A stretch of 64,000 nt of DNA from Pseudomonas sp. ERMR1:02 (GCF_002277815.1 NZ_NKJI01000020.1:1-64000); one strand, 5' to 3'. Positions 9,231-20,094 are shown, counted from the stretch's first letter. Program-made: numbers and translations. The notes: generated by a model not told the origin, from the sequence alone.

Positions 9231-9522
9231 GATCGGCCTCCGGAACTTGCTTTGAGCGGATGCTTGCGCGATTCGTATATTAGTTCCGCGTCTGGACCAA
9301 CACCTCCCGCACATCTGCGACCAGTTCAAGCCAGCTCCTGCGGGGCGTCAGGCTCAAGTATCCGGTCCGCTGAGGATCCGGAGTCCTTCAGTTAGGCGGG
9401 CACTCATCGGCAGGGTTCATTAAATTTGCCGCGAACCACTGATCGGTTGTAGCAAATGAAAAAAGGAACCGCAGTTTCACCCTCGCACCCATATTGATAA
9501 TGAGTTTGTCCGGGGGCAGCAA

Positions 9523-10254
9523 TTGAACCGTCAGCCAATTTTCATCGGATGCGCAGGCTGGAGTCTGAATCGCGAGCATTCGGCCGCTTTCGCCGCCCAA
9601 GGCACTCATTTGCAGCGCTATGCGTCGCAACTCACTGGCGTTGAAATCAACAGTTCGTTTCATCGCCCTCATCGCCAGCAGACCTACGCACGTTGGGCAG
9701 CCTCTGTACCATCGGGCTTTCGCTTCAGTGTAAAAATGCCGAAGCAGATAACCCACGTACTTCGCTTGCAGCAGTGCAACCAGGCGCTGGATGAATTTGT
9801 GGCTCAGTGTTCAGGGTTGGAGGATCGCCTGGGTTGTCTTCTGGTGCAATTACCGCCGTCTTTGGTGTTTGATGAATCGGTTGCGGTGGCATTTTTCACA
9901 GCGCTGAGAAGCCGCTTTTCCGGCCATGTGGTGCTGGAACCACGGCATGAGTCCTGGGTGGGTGCTCAATCACTGCTGGTGCAGCATCGTATTGCACAAG
10001 TGGCGGTAGATCCGTCGCGCATCAGCACCGATATGTCCCCGCGTGGATGGGCTGGATTGCAGTACTGGCGGCTGCACGGTTCACCGCGCATCTACTACAG
10101 TGCCTATGAGTTGGCTTGGCTGAAAGACCTGGCGTTCAAGCTTCAGACTGGCCGTGTCGATGGACAAACGACGTGGTGCATTTTTGACAACACGGCCAGC
10201 AGTGCCGCGATGGGCAACGCGTTGACGTTACTCAAACTGCAGTCGTTATTATGA
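9523..10254 (+). CDS. DUF72 (YecE-like) protein
   Basis: A 243-residue TIM-barrel-like protein of the DUF72/YecE family. Signs are FIGCAGWSL at the start, GVEINSSFHRPH, FRFSVKMPKQITH, LGCLLVQLPPSL, VVLEPRHESW and YWRLHGSPRIYYS, all in family order. The biochemical function of the family is not established. TTG 9523 is the best start, with a G-rich ribosome site at 9512-9516; no in-frame ATG fits upstream. It is followed after 30 bases by the AceE-type gene, so the two may be co-transcribed. Confidence 0.88.
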   Translation: MNRQPIFIGCAGWSLNREHSAAFAAQGTHLQRYASQLTGVEINSSFHRPHRQQTYARWAASVPSGFRFSVKMPKQITHVLRLQQCNQALDEFVAQCSGLEDRLGCLLVQLPPSLVFDESVAVAFFTALRSRFSGHVVLEPRHESWVGAQSLLVQHRIAQVAVDPSRISTDMSPRGWAGLQYWRLHGSPRIYYSAYELAWLKDLAFKLQTGRVDGQTTWCIFDNTASSAAMGNALTLLKLQSLL

Positions 10255-10284
10255 AGCGTCACTTGACACTTGCAGGAGTTGCCC

Positions 10285-12984
10285 ATGAACCCCTCGGAGA
10301 CTCATGCCCAATCACCGGACCAGACAGCACAAAACATCCAGGAAATCGCTGAATGGCGTGATGCCTTGCTATCGGTCATTGCCCATGGCGGCTCGGCCCG
10401 GGCCAAACAGATCCTCGACATGCTGGTGGCTGTGGCAAGCGAATCAGACCTCGGTTGGCGGCCCAGCCATGGCACGCCTTACATCAATACCATCAGCGTT
10501 GAGCGCCAGCCGCTGTTTCCGGGGGACCTGGCCATCGAAGAACGTCTGGCCTCGATCATGCGCTGGAACGCGTTGGCGATGGTCGCCAGGGCGAATTTCG
10601 CCTATGGCGAATTGGGTGGACACATTGCCAGTTATGCCAGCGCTGCCGATTTGTTCGAAGTGGGCTTCAACCACTTCTTCAAGGCACGAACCGAAAGCAG
10701 CGGCGGTGATCTGGTGTTCTATCAACCGCACTCGGCGCCGGGTGTCTATGCCCGGGCCTTTCTCGAAGGGCGCCTCGACGAGCAGGATTTGCAGCACTAT
10801 CGGCAGGAAATCGGCGCTCGCGTCAATGGCGCACGGGGCTTGTCGAGTTATCCGCACCCGTGGTTGATGCCGGACTTCTGGCAGTTTCCGACCGGCTCCA
10901 TGGGCATCGGTCCGATCAGTTCGATCTACCAGGCACGTTTCATGCGCTATCTGCATCATCGAGGCTTGCAAGACACCACGGGCCGGACCGTATGGGGCGT
11001 GTTCGGTGACGGCGAAATGGATGAGCCGGAAAGCATGTCGGCGCTGACCCTGGCTGCGCGCGAAGGGCTGGATAATCTGGTGTGGGTGGTCAACTGCAAC
11101 CTGCAACGGCTGGACGGGCCGGTGCGTGGCAACGGCCGCATCATCGACGAACTGGAGGCGCTGTTCGGCGGGGCCGGCTGGAACGTGATCAAACTGGTCT
11201 GGGGTTCAGATTGGGACGGCTTGTTTGCGCGCGATACCGATGGCGCGCTGGTCAAGGCGTTGTCCAGCACTGTCGATGGCCAGTTCCAGACGTTCGCGGC
11301 CAAAGACGGGCGCTTCAATCGCGAGCAGTTCTTCGGCCAGAACGAGGCATTGTCGCGCTTGGCCCAGGATCTGACCGACGATCAGATCGACCGCCTCAAG
11401 CGCGGTGGTCATGACGTGGTGAAGATCTTCGCCGCCTATCAAAGCGCACTGCTCGAAGGCAACAAGCCCACGGTCATTCTGGCGCAGACCAAGAAGGGTT
11501 TCGGCATGGGCGACGCCGGTCAGGGCAAGATGACCGTGCATCAGCAGAAGAAGCTCGATAAGGAGGCGTTGATCGCATTCCGCAACCGTTTCAACCTGCC
11601 ATTGACCGATGAACAAGCCGCCTCATTGAGCTTCTTCAAGCCTGACGACAACAGCGCTGAAATGCGCTATCTGCACGAACGTCGCCGGGCTTTGGGCGGG
11701 TATATGCCTGCACGAACTTGCGCCTGCGAGCCACTGGCGGTACCCGATGTAAACAGCTATGGCGCGTTTGCCATTGCCGCCCAAGGCAAGGAAATGTCCA
11801 CCACCATGGCCTTCGTCCGGCTGCTCAGTGGTTTGCTGCGCGACAAACAACTGGGACCGCGCATCGTGCCAATCGTGGCGGATGAAGCGCGCACGTTCGG
11901 CATGGCCAGCCTGTTCAAGCAAATCGGTATCTACTCCAGCGTCGGCCAGCGTTATGAGCCGGAAGATATCGGTTCGATCCTGAGCTATCGGGAAGCCCTG
12001 GACGGTCAGATTCTGGAGGAGGGTATCAGCGAGGCCGGGGCGATCAGTTCCTGGGTGGCCGCTGCGACCAGTTACTCGGTGCATGGCCTGGCCATGCTGC
12101 CTTTCTATATCTACTACTCGATGTTCGGCTTCCAGCGCATCGGCGACCTGATCTGGGCGGCGGCGGATCAACGGGCCCGCGGCTTCCTGCTCGGCGCCAC
12201 CGCAGGGCGCACGACGCTGGGCGGCGAAGGTCTACAACACCAGGACGGCAACAGCCACCTTATGGCAGCGATGGTGCCCAATTGCCGCGCCTACGACCCG
12301 GCATTCGCCGGCGAATTCGCGGTGATTCTCGATCACGGCATGCGCCAGATGCTGGAGCGTCAGGTGGACGAGTTTTATTACGTGACGCTGATGAACGAGA
12401 GTTACGCTCAGCCCAACCTTCCTGAAGGTGTCGAACAGGCGATCATCAAGGGCATGTATCTGTTTGCCCGACATGAAGTCAAGGATGCCCGCGGCCGTGT
12501 CCAGTTGCTGGGTTCCGGTGCCATTTTGCGCGAAGTGATTGCCGCCGCCGAGTTGCTGGCCAGCGACTGGAACATCGACAGCCAGGTGTGGAGCGTCACC
12601 AGTTTCACCGAGCTGGCCCGTGATGCCCGTGAAGTCGAGCGCTGGAATCGCCTGCATCCACAACAACCGGCGCGACACAGCCATGTCCAGGCATCGCTAA
12701 ACGATCGGGCACCGATCATTGCCTGCACCGATTACGTTCGCGCCTTGCCGCAGTTGATCGCCAGCTATCTGGATGGCCGTTACACCGTGCTCGGCACCGA
12801 CGGTTTCGGACGCAGCGATACCCGCAACAGGCTGCGCAGTTTCTTCGAAGTGGATCGGCATCAAATCGTCTTGAGCGCGCTGACGGCGCTGGTTCATGAG
12901 GGACGACTTGATGCGGGTGTCTGTACCGAGGCCATTGTCAGATACGCCTTCGACGTTGACAGCTCGGCGCCCTGGCAAGCCTAG
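10285..12984 (+). CDS. AceE-type 2-oxo acid dehydrogenase E1 component
   Basis: An 899-residue homodimeric E1 enzyme of the pyruvate dehydrogenase (AceE) type, intact. The thiamine-diphosphate motif GDGEMDEPES lies at residues 241-250, followed by VVNCNLQRLDGPVRGNG. The transketolase-like middle domain carries VPIVADEARTFGMASLFKQI. ATG 10285 has a CAGGAG site. There is no E2 gene (aceF) or E3 gene beside it, so it is probably a second copy besides the housekeeping aceE and would have to borrow E2 from elsewhere. MdeB, a 2-oxobutyrate dehydrogenase E1 of P. putida, belongs to the same family, but no methionine gamma-lyase gene is adjacent here. Confidence 0.9.
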   Translation: MNPSETHAQSPDQTAQNIQEIAEWRDALLSVIAHGGSARAKQILDMLVAVASESDLGWRPSHGTPYINTISVERQPLFPGDLAIEERLASIMRWNALAMVARANFAYGELGGHIASYASAADLFEVGFNHFFKARTESSGGDLVFYQPHSAPGVYARAFLEGRLDEQDLQHYRQEIGARVNGARGLSSYPHPWLMPDFWQFPTGSMGIGPISSIYQARFMRYLHHRGLQDTTGRTVWGVFGDGEMDEPESMSALTLAAREGLDNLVWVVNCNLQRLDGPVRGNGRIIDELEALFGGAGWNVIKLVWGSDWDGLFARDTDGALVKALSSTVDGQFQTFAAKDGRFNREQFFGQNEALSRLAQDLTDDQIDRLKRGGHDVVKIFAAYQSALLEGNKPTVILAQTKKGFGMGDAGQGKMTVHQQKKLDKEALIAFRNRFNLPLTDEQAASLSFFKPDDNSAEMRYLHERRRALGGYMPARTCACEPLAVPDVNSYGAFAIAAQGKEMSTTMAFVRLLSGLLRDKQLGPRIVPIVADEARTFGMASLFKQIGIYSSVGQRYEPEDIGSILSYREALDGQILEEGISEAGAISSWVAAATSYSVHGLAMLPFYIYYSMFGFQRIGDLIWAAADQRARGFLLGATAGRTTLGGEGLQHQDGNSHLMAAMVPNCRAYDPAFAGEFAVILDHGMRQMLERQVDEFYYVTLMNESYAQPNLPEGVEQAIIKGMYLFARHEVKDARGRVQLLGSGAILREVIAAAELLASDWNIDSQVWSVTSFTELARDAREVERWNRLHPQQPARHSHVQASLNDRAPIIACTDYVRALPQLIASYLDGRYTVLGTDGFGRSDTRNRLRSFFEVDRHQIVLSALTALVHEGRLDAGVCTEAIVRYAFDVDSSAPWQA

Positions 12985-13147
12985 CGTGCGGCTTTTGACA
13001 GCATGCGTTTCTGCTGCCCGCTGGACGTTGTGACCCACTCCACTCGGGTGGGGTGCGAGGAGGTGATGGAGGATTAACCTGTAGACCTGATGAAAGGTGT
13101 CCGCCGCACGCTATGCGCAATGGCGTGAATTCTAAGAGGTAACTGTT

Positions 13148-14009
13148 GTGAACCGTTGTATATCCACTCTGGCCGGTAGAAGTCGCAAACTTGATGGTGG
13201 TGTGATGTTCGGCAATACGCCGCGGCAGCTGTGGGCGGACTGGCTCAAGCCTGACCAGGACAACCTGGTGGATCTGGCCTCGCGCGGGCTGTTGGTACAG
13301 CAAGGAGGCAGGAATATCCTGGTTCTGGCCGGCGCCGGTGCGTTGCTTGCGCCATTGCGACGGACCTGTAGCTGCCAGAAACATCCCCGGGCCTGCTGGA
13401 CAGTCTGGCGCAACATGGTCTGACGGAAGGCGACATCAGTGCGGTGGTGCTCACGCACCTACATGCGCAACTCACCCCGAACTCTGTGCTGCGGTGGATG
13501 ACGGCAATACGCCGCGCTTGCTGTTTCCCGGCGCGCATTACATTACCGGCGAGCGTCAGTGGTCCCGAGCTCGTCACAACCATCCCCATGATCGCGCCTT
13601 GTTCGTCCGGCAGATCGTGCACAGGCTTGAAAGCAGTGGTCGGCTGGTGCTGGTCGATGGCGCCCGCTGTGAAGAGCTTGGCGACGGTTGGCAGTTCCAC
13701 TACAGCGATGGTTACACGCCAGGGCAATTGATACCGGAAATCGCCATGCCGGGCGGGCCGGTAGTGTTTGCAGGCGATTTGATTCCGGGTACTCATTGGC
13801 TAAGCCTGGATGTCACGACAGCCAACGATCGCAATCCGGAAGTTCTTGTTGGCGAGAAAGAACGGCTACTCGACCACCTCGTGGCCAGTGCTGGTCGGCT
13901 GGTGTTTTCCAGTGATCCCGAGATCGCGATGATCAAGGTCATGCGTGATCGGCAATCGCGTTACCTTCCATTTGACCTGCATACAGCATTGAGCCGTTTC
14001 GAGTTTTGA
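13148..14009 (+). pseudogene. MBL-fold hydrolase, two frameshifts
   Basis: GTG 13148 follows an AAGAGGT ribosome site. The frame moves twice by one lost base: near 13368 (between RRTCS and LPETSPGLL) and near 13484 (a C run before PELCAAVDDG). Restored, it gives about 287 residues with LVQQGGRNILVLAG, AVVLTHLHAQLTPE, SDGYTPGQLIPEI, GPVVFAGDLIPGTHWLSL and FSSDPEIAMIKV. The canonical HxHxDH metal motif is reduced to HLHAQL: the Asp and third His are absent, while a possible GDLIPG aspartate remains. A metal-dependent hydrolase function is thus uncertain even if the frame is intact. Confidence 0.75.
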
Positions 14010-14019
14010 GGGTTCCGCG

Positions 14020-14722
14020 CTCCCGATGGTGGTCAACGATGACGCGGGGCCCTGATTCACCTCGTCACCCTCGGGTTTTTCGCGAGCAGGCTCGCTCCTA
14101 CAGTTTTGATCTTCAGTGAACGCAAAGCCTGCGGCCAACACAGACCCCTTGTAGGAGCGAGCCTGCTCGCGATGGTGGTCAACGATGACGCGGGAGGCCT
14201 GATTCACCTCGTCGCCCTCGGGTTCTTCGCGAGCAGGCTCGCTCCTACAGTTTTGATTTTCGGTGAACGCAAAGCCTGCGGCCAACACAGACCCCTTGTA
14301 GGAGCGAGCCTGCTCGCGATGGTGGTGAACGATGACGCGGGGGCCCTGATTCACCTCGTCGCCCTCGGGTTTTTCGCGAGCAGGCTCGCTCCTACAGTTT
14401 GATCTTCAGTGAACGCAAAACGCGGCCAACACAGACCCCTTGTAGGAGCGAGCCTGCTCGCGATGGTGGTCAACGATGACGCGGGGGGCCTGATTCACCT
14501 CGTCGCCTCGGGTTTTTCGCGAGCAGGCTCGCTCCTACAGTTTTGATTTTCGGTGAACGCAAAGCCTGCGGCCAACACAGACCCCTTGTAGGAGCGAGCC
14601 TGCTCGCGATGGTGGTCAACGATGACGCGGGAGGCCTGATTCACCTCGTCGCCTCGGGTTTTTCGCGAGCAGGCTCGCTCCTACAGTTTTGATTTTCTGT
14701 GAACGCAAAGTCTGCGGCCAAC
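14020..14722. repeat. tandem array of REPIN units, period about 146 bases
   Basis: Four full units start with GTAGGAGCGAGCC at 14151, 14298, 14442 and 14588. A partial unit precedes them from about 14020. Each holds a REP, a spacer with GGTCAACGATGACGCG, the inverted REP ending GCTCGCTCCTAC, and a linker with GTGAACGCAAAGCCTGCGG. Units differ by a few substitutions and 1-3 base indels. The last linker decays after 14722. There are no protein-coding signs, and the repeat size excludes CRISPR. Confidence 0.92.
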
Positions 14723-15021
14723 ACTTGCCAGCGAAAGCGGTGGGTCAGGCGGTAATTTTTTGACTGGAAGTCAGTCTTCGTTGGCAAGCCGGCCCCTACG
14801 GGTACTCGACTTCCGGGCCCGCAACAACGGTCTGGTCGAGTCAGCGAAGGAGGGAGCATTGCGTGGACGCGCCATTTCTTCGCTCGCTGGTGTTTCGCGG
14901 GGGCAGTCTATACTCGGGATCGATTTGCCAGCCAACTCCGGTAGGGGGCCGGCACCTGCTTTTTGAGACTCATTGCTTCACCCTACGTGCGTATCAAATC
15001 AAGGGACTCGTTGCATCACTT
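14723..15021. other. non-coding stretch upstream of the SDR gene
   Basis: No convincing gene is visible. An AAGGAGGGAGC string at 14849 could be a ribosome site, but the frame after it (GTG 14863) runs straight into the SDR frame without family resemblance before 15022. Confidence 0.4.
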
Positions 15022-15832
15022 ATGGCCAATAAACTCACCACCAAAACTGCAATCATTACCGGGGCCGCCCAAGGATTGGCGCAGCGATTGCGCGACTCTT
15101 CACGCAGGAGGGTTGCTTTGTCTACGTCACTGATATCAACGACGAGCTCGGCACAAGCGTTGCAAATTCACTCGGTGATCACGCCAACTATCTGCACCTT
15201 GATGTGCGACGCGAAGAAGACTGGCAGCGAGTCACGTCGCAAGTCCTGAAGGAGCGCGGCAGGCTGGACGTCCTGGTGAACAACGCAGGCATCACCGGAT
15301 TTGAGCACGGCGCCGTGCAGCACGACCCGGAGCATGCGCGTCTGGAGGACTGGCACGCAGTTCATCAAACCAATCTCGATGGTGTATTCCTTGGTTGCAA
15401 GTACGCCATTCGCGCCATGCGGCGTCTCGGATCAGGCTCCATTATCAACATCTCCTCTCGATCAGGCCTGGTCGGCATTCCGGGAGCTGCGGCCTATGCG
15501 TCGTCCAAAGGCGCGGTGCGTAATCACACAAAGACGGTGGCGCTCTACTGTGCCGGGCAAGGTCTCAAAGTCCGGTGCAACTCGATTCATCCAGCGGCCA
15601 TTCTCACACCCATGTGGGAGCCAATGCTGGGCAGCGGCCCGATCGTGAAGAGCGAATGGCCGCACTGGTTCGAGATACTCCACTGCGGCGGTTCGGGATG
15701 CCCGAAGAAGTTGCAGCCGTGGCACTGCTACTTGCCTCGGATGACGCGTCGTACATGACCGGCAGTGAGTTCAACATCGACGGCGGCCTCCTGGCAGGTA
15801 CGGCCGCGACGCCCACCGTAGTGGATCAATGA
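15022..15832 (+). pseudogene. short-chain dehydrogenase/reductase, two frameshifts
   Basis: A classical SDR of about 270 residues once two lost bases are restored. MANKLTTKTAIITGAAQG opens the NAD-binding motif. The frame breaks at about 15075 (GGATTGG for GGAATTGG in the GIG motif) and again near 15642 (CCGATC for CCGGATC). Between them are LDVRREEDW, DVLVNNAGITGFEHG, the catalytic serine in INISSRSG and YASSKGA with the Tyr-x3-Lys pair. The C-terminus MTGSEFNIDGGLLAGTA is intact. ATG 15022 is the family-consistent start. The substrate is unknown. The convergent symporter gene follows after 29 bases. Confidence 0.82.
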
Positions 15833-15861
15833 GAGGGCGCGTGATTTCGTAGTGCTGGTGA

Positions 15862-17197
15862 TCAGGCGTCGACGCGCACGCCTGCGCTTTTTTCCTCCGG
15901 CTGCACGTCATGCAGGGAAATCCTTGACGTCTCCGGTAATGCCAAACCACCCGCCAGCCCCAATACTGCAACCATCATCAGATAGAACGCCGGCGACAGG
16001 TTGCTGCCGGTGGTGGTGATCAGCCACGTAGCCACCAGCGGTGCGGTACCACCGAAGATGGTGTACGCCATGTTGTAGGTGATAGCCGATGCGGTGTAGC
16101 GAGTTCGGGTAGGGAAGGTTTCCGAGAGCAGGGCCGCAGTGACCACCCCACACAATACCGCGCCAATCGCCAAGAGCATGACGCGACGATGGACGCTGCG
16201 AACGAGCCGGAACTGGCCATCAGGAACGACGGATACACCGCCACAATCAACAAAGCGCAAGCCGTCACCATCGTCCTTCGGCGTCCGACCTTGTCCGAAT
16301 ACAACCCGGCCAGCGGGCAGATCGCCGCGGCGAATATCAATGCAATCAGTGACACCAGCAACGCCGTTGCGCGACTCAGGCCGCCCGCAACTTGCAGGTA
16401 GGTCGCGAAGTAGGTGGTGAACATATAAAACGAGAGCGCCGTCAGTGACACAAAGGCGCCCAGACAGCAGATTGCCGCACCATGATTGCGCAACGTCTCT
16501 TTGAGTGGCGAATGAGCGACTGCATGTTCCTTGGTCACCGCACGGAAAGCCGGCGTCTCATCCAGCTTCCAGCGCAGGTACAGACCCACCAGGCCCAGCG
16601 GCGCGGCAATCAGGAACGGCAAGCGCCAGCCCCAACTTCCCATCGCTTGGGCCGAGAGTGACGCCTCGAGTGCGTAGGCAACCACTGCAGCGGCGGCGAA
16701 GGCGGAAAATGTCGACACCGGAATGAAGCTGCCGTACCAGGCGCGTTTATCACTCGGTGCGTGCTCCATCAGGTAGGCACAGGCACCTGCGTATTCTCCG
16801 CCGGCGGAAAAGCCTTGGGCGCAACGAATCAGGGAAAGAAGAATCGGCGCCATGACCCCGATCGCGGCATAAGTGGGCAGCAAACCGATCAGGGTCGTCG
16901 CTGCGGCCATCAGCAAAATCGTCATCGCAAGGGTTCGCTTGCGGCCGATCCTGTCGCCCAGCATGCCGAAGAAAATCCCGCCAAGTGGGCGAAACGCAAA
17001 GGCCACGGCGAAAACCGCAAAGGTCTTGAGCAGTGCGGCACTTGCATCGCCGCTGGGAAAAATTGCTGGGCGATGGTCGTGGCTAAAAAGCCATAGACGG
17101 CGAAGTCGAACCACTCGACGAAATTGCCGATGCCGGCGGCCACAATGACTTTTTTCAGCGTTTTAGGGCTGACCTGCTCTGTAGATGCGCTTGTCAT
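15862..17197 (-). pseudogene. metabolite:H+ symporter (MHS family, MFS), two frameshifts
   Basis: A 12-helix major facilitator protein of the MHS/ProP-like group. The N-terminus has VAAGIGNFVEWFDFAVYGFL, then FRPLGGIFFGMLGDRIGRK, the MFS loop motif, and RCAQGFSAGGEYAGA. The frame breaks near 17058 (FFPSGD needs one more C) and near 16187 (IVAVMLLAIG needs one more G). Corrected length is about 445 residues, normal for the family. The start at 17197 has GAGG 6 bases upstream, better than 17212. The substrate is not predictable; members carry dicarboxylates, shikimate, betaine and others. Confidence 0.85.
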
Positions 17198-17359
17198 GCT
17201 TGACCTCGACATTTGATCCGTAAGCTATCGATTATCGGGGTAGTCACTGAGGCGGTTCGCTTCCAAGGTGTCATCCGCATAGTCAGTACCGACTTCATGC
17301 AGTTGAATCAAGCATGATTCGCGCCAGATTGATTGGTCATGATTGCAGAGCGAGTCTTG

Positions 17360-18850
17360 TCACGAGGCGCGAAAATTCGGCGTGCTCCGCGCCAGGCTCG
17401 CACCTCTTTCCACAACCCTGAAACTCAAGCGCACGGATGTTCCCTGTTGTACGTGGTGATTCAGGCTGGCTTCTCCACCAAAACTTTCCATGATCTGCTT
17501 CACCATGATCAGCCCTATACCTAGCTTGCCTTGCCTGGTGGTGTAAAGGTTTTGAAAGCCATCATTTCTTGTTGCCGTGAAGTTCCATCCCCGGTGTCAC
17601 TAATGATGAGATGCAGCCACTGACGGGTTTCATCCACATGGGCCTGGATGGTTAATTTTCCCCCTCCCAGCATTGCCTCCATAGCGTTGGCAATGACGCT
17701 ATTGAGAATTTGAGAAAGTAAAAGTGGGTTACTGATTATCCGGGAGGTGGGCTCATTTTTGAACTCGACCTGGATTCTTGTTCGAGTCAGTTGTGCGCTG
17801 AAGCCGGCCAGTGTTGCCTGTACCACAATCATGGGTTCCAGCTGTTCTGCCTCTCCACGGAGCGGCCTCAAGCACAGCAGCAATTCGTGCACCCACTGCG
17901 ACATCCGATCCACTTGGTTGACAATATCGTCGATATTCTTCCTGGCGGGTTGGCCGTCGGTCTCGTTCGCCAGTTCTGCGCTGGAGCGGATACAGGCCAG
18001 GGGATTACGGACACTATGGGCGACTGCCGTCGACATCTCGACCAGGCCAATATAGGTTTTGTTGGCGACGAGCTGGGCCTCCTGTGATGCCAGCTGAATT
18101 GATGCCCGTCGAACAATCCAGTACAGCCCGAAGTAAAGGAGCAGACCGCACAGTGCGGTAGACAGCCAGATTATCCAGTGGCCACGATTGAGGCGCTCAA
18201 TTAGATCGGCCGGTTCCTTGTAAATTTCCACTACTGCCAGAGTATTCCCCGATCATCTACCAGGGGGATGTAGCTCTCGATGAAGAACATTTTGGGAGCG
18301 AGCAAAAAAGCTGTTCGGGACGGCGCTTATCAGCATTGCTGTATTGGGTGGAAACCCGTTCTTTGGAGCTGAATGCCGCTTCAAGTGCCGCGTCGTTCAG
18401 AAGTTTTTGCCCGATAAGCTGCGCATTGGTCGACCACATCACTGTCCGAAGAGGGGAGTAGATGTTAATCAGGAGTGAGTCCGGGAGCTGCGAAAGGTGG
18501 TCAAGGAACTCGGCGCGGGCACGGTGCCTTTTTTGCGCCATTTCTTGCGACAGCATTCCATATTGGGTGGTTGCCAAAACGTCACCCATCCGCATCCCGG
18601 TCAACTGGTGGTGACGTATCTCAACGTTGGCGATGGTCTGGATAAACTGCGCTGACAAAAGGGCGTCTCGCTCCAGGCTTTCCATGACCAGGAAGCGGGT
18701 CGCCACTGTACCCAGCCCGATAGCTATCGCGCTGATCAGGATGAAGCTGATGAGCGAGAACCACCGCAGGAGGTTGTGTGGTGTTGTCGGCGCGATTGAG
18801 TCGGCTGTCCGCCAATGCAGGCGTCGGAAAAAAACTGAAATTGTTTGCAT
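17360..18850 (-). pseudogene. membrane sensor histidine kinase, three frameshifts
   Basis: About 497 residues when corrected. An N-terminal transmembrane helix (FSLISFILISAIAIGLGTVA) precedes a periplasmic sensor region with FFIESYIPLVDDRGNTLAV. A second helix (IIWLSTALCGLLLYFGLYW) leads to the kinase core: H-box EMSTAVAHSVRNPLACIRSS, N-region, and the G-box GKLGIGLIMVKQIMESFGG. Single-base losses occur near 18310 (T run), 18252 (G run) and 17542 (just before the G-box). The H-box and short spacing resemble NtrB/DctB-type kinases that act on sigma-54 activators, but no response regulator gene is adjacent. Start ATG 18850 has an AGGA site. Confidence 0.8.
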
Positions 18851-19398
18851 GGGAAGCGTCCTATGCATGCTGCTGTTTCAGTTTTAGCAGCGCGAACTAC
18901 ACATTGAGTCTTGATCAATACTCAGCATTCTCTATGCCAAAAAGTCCAACGTGTACATGACGTTGGCAAGGCAACCGGTAACCGTACTGTTTAGTGCTTG
19001 ATACGCAGAAAATTGAATGTTTCTGGCATTCGTCAGCACGAAGGAAAACGCACGCTTGGGGGAAGAAGCGCCAATTTTGGGGACAATCCCCCTGTTAAGG
19101 TAATGAGCAGAGCAGGAGCCAAAGCAGAAGCGAAATCGGCCCCTACGCAAGGTATTGGAAAACACGCGTATCTGTAGGAGCCGGCTTGCTGGCGATGGCG
19201 GTGTATCAGGCACTGCGGTGTTGACTGGACTTGCGTCTTCGCCAGCAAGCCGGCTCCTATAGGGGACGCGTACCCACTTCGACCCGATCACGAGCCATGG
19301 CCCTGGTCATATAAATTTGAAATGCACGGCGTTGCTCGACAGAATTACGCCCCGATCCGGCCATAGGTGCCGGACGTTCGTGGTGAAAGGGGCTGCAG
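18851..19398. other. gap with one REPIN; otherwise nothing recognised
   Basis: The stretch separates the divergent kinase and tRNA methyltransferase genes. Apart from the REPIN at 19174-19259 there is no frame with coding character. It presumably holds both promoters. Confidence 0.5.
19174..19259. repeat. REPIN, GGCTTGCTGGCG variant
   Basis: GTAGGAGCCGGCTTGCTGGC at 19174 and its inverted partner GCCAGCAAGCCGGCTCCTAT ending about 19259 form the second REP class present in the window. Confidence 0.88.
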
Positions 19399-20094
19399 TT
19401 GAACGAACAGACATTGTCCATGCGCCTGGAGCGCGTGGCAGCGCATGTGCCAGCAGGTGCGCGCTTGGCCGATATCGGCTCGGATCACGGCTACCTGCCG
19501 GTGGCGTTGATGCGTCGTGGCGCCATCGCGGCGGCGGTGGCCGGTGAGGTGGCATTGACGCCGTTCCGCTCCGCCGAACGCACCGTGCGCGAGAACGGCC
19601 AAGACCTGCGGATCACTGTGCGCCTGGCCAATGGCCTGGCGGCGATAGAGCAGGGAGACGGGATCACGGCGATCAGCATCTGCGGCATGGGCGGCGAGAC
19701 GATTCGCGACATCCTCGACAGCGGCAAGGCGCGTCTGAGCGGCCAGGAACGCCTGATTCTGCAGCCCAACGGCGGCGAGCAGCCACTGCGCCAATGGCTG
19801 ATGGAAAATGGTTACCGCATCCTCTGCGAGGAAGTGCTGCGGGAAAACCGCTTCGACTACGAAATTATCGTCGCCGAGCGAGCCGGACCGGTGATGTACA
19901 CCGTTGAGCAGTTGTACTTCGGCCCGCTGCAGATGCAGACACGCAGCCCGGCGTTCCTGGGCAAGTGGCAGCGCATTCTGCGTCACAAGCAGCAGACCCT
20001 GACCCACTTTGCCCGGGCGCGGCAGGCCGTGCCCGATGAGAAGGTGCAGGAGATCGCCCGGCAGGCCCGGTGGATCATCGAATTGCTGGCTTGA
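19399..20094 (+). CDS. trmK: tRNA (adenine-N1)-methyltransferase TrmK family
   Basis: A 231-residue SAM-dependent methyltransferase. The SAM motif ADIGSDHGYLPVALM is at residues 24-38, and ISICGMGGETIRDIL and LILQPNGGEQPLRQWL follow. This matches the TrmK/YqfN family, which in Bacillus methylates A22 in tRNA. TTG 19399 starts the protein (MNEQTLSMRLERV), with AAAGGGG about 9 bases upstream. It stands alone in front of the gene-remnant region. Confidence 0.88.
   Translation: MNEQTLSMRLERVAAHVPAGARLADIGSDHGYLPVALMRRGAIAAAVAGEVALTPFRSAERTVRENGQDLRITVRLANGLAAIEQGDGITAISICGMGGETIRDILDSGKARLSGQERLILQPNGGEQPLRQWLMENGYRILCEEVLRENRFDYEIIVAERAGPVMYTVEQLYFGPLQMQTRSPAFLGKWQRILRHKQQTLTHFARARQAVPDEKVQEIARQARWIIELLA

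Noticed and set aside
10444..12684. several long minus-strand frames under the AceE-type gene
   Set aside because: Shadows of one continuous 899-codon conserved gene.
14020..14722. CRISPR array
   Set aside because: The repeated unit is about 146 bases, the repeats are inverted REP pairs and the linkers are conserved rather than unique spacers.
17333..17524. 62-codon plus-strand frame ahead of the orphan kinase end
   Set aside because: The minus strand here carries the kinase G-box in the shifted frame, which is clearly the coding strand.
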